From Diphasiastrum complanatum (Eukaryota; Streptophyta; Lycopodiopsida; Lycopodiales; Lycopodiaceae): DNA of 64,000 bases. The stretch is taken from contig CM055101.1 of NCBI GenBank assembly GCA_029204225.1, positions 2,412,528-2,476,527 on the forward strand. Direction: 5' to 3'. Shown piece after piece: positions 61,578 to 64,000 of this stretch. Position 1 is the first letter of the stretch. Every line of letters starts with the position of its first letter. Both the position numbers and the translations under genes were made by a program. The notes under the pieces are model-generated. The model was not told the DNA's origin. It saw only the letters and a program-made list of their open reading frames with translations, and did not search any database.

Positions 61578-63013
61578 CAAATTTGATCCATTTCCTTCAG
61601 AGAGGACTTCAGCTTCTCTGATCGCTTCTCTGATGACAGTACTGGTTTTAACATTTCTAATGCTAATTTAGGAGCATCTCCCTCATCCTCATAAGGGCCA
61701 ATTAAACTCGAGAGAATGAGCCGGGTCTCAAATCCAGGGCAGAAATCATTCAAAACGGCTTTTCAAAGGACACAGTAAGCCTTTGGCGCTGATGGTGACA
61801 AGTCCAGCTCACCAATGTGCTTGGAGAGTGCTTTGCATTTAAGAAGCTCTATCTGTCCATTTGGGCTGTACTTGTTGCTGAAGCAGATAATAAAGTTGGG
61901 CAAGTTCCCAATGTAGTGGGCCATAAACCTGTCAGAGTTCCTGCTTCAACTTTCTCCCGAGCGCCACCCCTTCGCATTGCAAATGCATCAAGCTCCACTG
62001 CATCCTGCATTTGGTTCAAATTATTGCAAAATGAGTATAATGAAGACAAACAAACATAACAAACACACGCAAGTTAAATTGTTGGGTCAGATTTGCCTCG
62101 GTGCCTTCATCAATGTCTTCGGTTTGCGCAAGGTCAATTCCTTTGCCTTTGTACTTCACGTCAGCAGTTTTCCCTTCGAGTACCTCGAATGGCCTCGTTT
62201 GAACTGGTGGTGGTTGAAGCGTTTTCAATTGGCAAAGCACTCTTGCCAGTGCTTGCTCGGTGGTGTCCGTGTCATGCCCGATCAGCTTCTCATACATGTC
62301 GTCGGGCTGGGTGTGGTCGAAAGTGGAACTGCCATTCTGCAAATTTATCAATGCTACCAGCATCTCATCTTCTCGCAAGCCGAGAATATGTTGCAAGTCA
62401 TGCATGAACACATACTCCTGCCCATCAATGATGATTGGAGCAAGGCCATGGATTCGAAGCACGACATCATCGGACTCATCTATATCTTCTGGCTCCGCTG
62501 ATGTGGATGCACCTGTTGCCTCTTGCACAGCCAAGACTGCTTCGTGCTCCGTAGATAAATCTTCCTCTTCACCCGGGTCGTTCATCTCGTTCACCTGCTC
62601 ACTAGGATTGTGTTTGTTGCTGGCCATAGTCGCTGGAAACTCATTAAGCAAAAAAATCACAGTAATCTCACCGGATAAAAACTTCTTTCCTACGCTTTCA
62701 AGATCAAAAGTTTTCAGCTGATCCTTGGTCAGCTCCAAGTAATGATCGTTACCCAAGTGCCTAATAAATCTGTTGAGACGAGCGATAAAGGGTCTATCTC
62801 CTTCCCATATATAACTAAGAAAGGAATTTGTATGCCATAAGGCTTCAAAGTTTCATCTATATACTCACTCACGTACGTGAATGCATCCGTATTAGCCCGT
62901 AGAGTGGCAAGCGTGTCTATTTTACCAGTAAACATACAATAAATACGATCTAACTGATCTAAAAACTCTGTGGGGGCTAGCAGATTGGCCAACTCTATTT
63001 TAAAGGACGACAT
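61577..63013 (-). pseudogene. Gene C: unrecognised protein with frame breaks
   Basis: A TATA box (CTATATAAG, minus strand, 63138-63146) precedes ATG at 63013. The minus strand reads MSSFKIELANLLAPTEFLDQ to IQIPF, shifts frame near 62820, then FIARLNRFIRHLGNDHYLEL and TFDLESVGKKFL, then MASNKHNPSEQVNEMNDPGE with an acidic stretch and FMHDLQHILGLREDEMLVAL. An intron may lie at about 62060-62000 (acceptor AAATGCAG). After another shift it reads RFMAHYIGNLPNFIICFSNK, GQIELLKCKALSKHIGELDL, a TGA at 61763, then VLNDFCPGFETRLILSSLIG and a Lys/Glu-rich end. I do not recognise the family. An alternative is two separate genes. Confidence 0.55.
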
Positions 63014-63137
63014 TTTTATGCAACTAAGAACACTAATTGACCAGCAAACTAGTAGTCTAATTGAACAAGACAAGCTAAATTACGAGGAAAAAAATTTCAA
63101 CAAAGCAAGAAGTGACAACAAAATGAAAACCCCCACT

Positions 63138-63146
63138 CTTATATAG
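63138..63146 (-). promoter_or_regulatory. TATA box of gene C
   Basis: Read on the minus strand as CTATATAAG, about 125 bp upstream of the gene C ATG. The same core is used by the H3-like gene and, nearly, by gene A. Confidence 0.65.
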
Positions 63147-63278
63147 AGGGACGTGTTTTCAAAAATAGATATTATTATAAAACCAAAGAAAACAATTTCT
63201 ATTTATAACAACAATCCAATTCGACAGTAATATTTATCACAAAGGAATATTTGAATTACAATTCAACATAAATTGTTT

Positions 63279-64000
63279 CTAGTCCATCTCATCAGTTTCC
63301 GTAGTGTCTCTAGCGCTGTTTTCCAAAACATTGGATGTTGGTGTCCTCGGCATCCATCCCTTTCCAACTCGGACTCTAGACATCCTCCATTCTTGATGCC
63401 TTGTTCTAGCATTAGAGGATTGCCATGTTGTCTTTCTGACTGAATTTGAATTGGAGATCATTGAACACAGCTCTTCAGTTCTTGTGTTTTGAAAATGTCC
63501 TCGGCCCAAAACTCCTTTGTAAAACCATTGGAATATCTCAACCAATGCATTGCTAAGACCCTTTCCTCCGCCATGCCGTGAATTTTTGAAATACGCAGCC
63601 TTTGCCCTGTAATGACTCTTTTCCATGCCTTGCGTATTCCAAATAGCTCATGATCCATAGGTTTTCATAAACCAAGGTCCATGAGCATAGAAGATGTGAT
63701 GTTCATAGAAAATTTGTATTAGTTTAAATCTTTACAAATACATAAATACAAAAGTAAAAAATATGAGACACACATACCATATAGTGAGTTATGTGTGTTT
63801 CTCCCCATGCATCGATCATCAATTCAGTAAATGTTTTGACTTCTCTTGCATATCTATCCAAATCTTCATCTCTCACAATCTTTTTGTTGATAGTTTGTGA
63901 CAAGGCATCAAATGCTTGCCAAACCTTAGCACGTGTACTTGCCATGCGAGGATCTGAGCCAATATTTGTTGTGCATTGACATATTTTCCTCCAGTACTCC
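63279..64000 (-). pseudogene. Gene D: transposase-like C-terminal part, runs off the window
   Basis: From the window edge the minus strand reads RKICQCTTNIGSDPRMASTR, VWQAFDALSQTINKKIVRDE, FTELMIDAWGETHITHYM, then a donor-like GTATGT and after about 60 bp FYEHHIFYAHGPWFMKTYGS, a TGA, AIWNTQGMEKSHYRAKAAYF, KNSRHGGGKGLSNALVEIFQ and a basic C-terminus ending at 63279. The pattern of helices, a T.Y...H..H motif, YGS, QGMEKxxxxxK and HGGG resembles the C-terminal region of large eukaryotic transposase-like proteins (for example KDZ-type), from memory only. The acceptor is not clear and a stop interrupts it, so this copy is probably dead. Confidence 0.5.

Noticed and set aside
62093-62721. Plus-strand open frames opposite gene C
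   Set aside because: They mirror the minus-strand coding sequence, which has the more protein-like composition, a TATA box and a polyadenylation signal.

Overview
This is nuclear DNA of a land plant with a large, repeat-rich genome. The evidence is plant-type Ty1/Copia and Ty3/Gypsy retrotransposons, GT-AG introns including one of about 9.8 kb, and a plant-type RPAP2 gene. A non-angiosperm vascular plant (gymnosperm or fern) seems likely, but the sequence alone does not settle this. There are no bacterial features and no convincing tRNA or rRNA genes.

Layout. (1) 1-3.8 kb: fragments of a Copia family (RNase H, LTR, PBS, gag-RNase H fusion) and a decayed Gypsy gag. (2) 3.8-32.34 kb: a nested stack. 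A minus-strand Copia element (Copia-2, LTR at 31649-32341) is cut by three plus-strand elements: Gypsy-1 (4354-11160, TSD GCTTG/ACTTG), Copia-1 (11181-14878, TSD AATCC) and Gypsy-2 (15395-30877, TSD ATCAT). Gypsy-2 itself holds a solo Copia LTR (18061-18819, TSD ATCTT), a minus-strand Gypsy pol region (Gypsy-3) with a further insert, and a deleted minus-strand Copia-3. Gypsy-1 and Gypsy-2 both carry an extra sense ORF just before the 3' LTR with a shared, unrecognised C-terminal domain.

(3) 32.8-49.85 kb: an apparently intact host gene, RPAP2, the RTR1-type zinc-finger RNA polymerase II-associated protein. I reconstruct six exons with matching splice phases, giving 695 codons. Intron 4 (35522-45284) is packed with Copia debris and very long microsatellites. 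Intron 5 (45444-49633) holds an LTR-like block. (4) 49.9-57.4 kb: intergenic sequence with Gypsy and Copia fragments.

(5) 57.4-64.0 kb: the most unusual part. It is a compact cluster of four genes or gene remnants facing inwards. Gene A (+, three exons) has a BAH-like N-terminus. An H3-like histone gene (+) begins with the ARTKQTAR tail motif, has a very long Ser/Arg-, Gln- and Pro-rich tail, and has one in-frame TAG. A 48-bp-arm inverted repeat lies at the centre. Gene C (-) is unknown and frameshifted. Gene D (-, running off the window) resembles the C-terminal part of transposase-like proteins. I propose this as a candidate multi-gene mobile element with chromatin-related cargo; that interpretation is inference.
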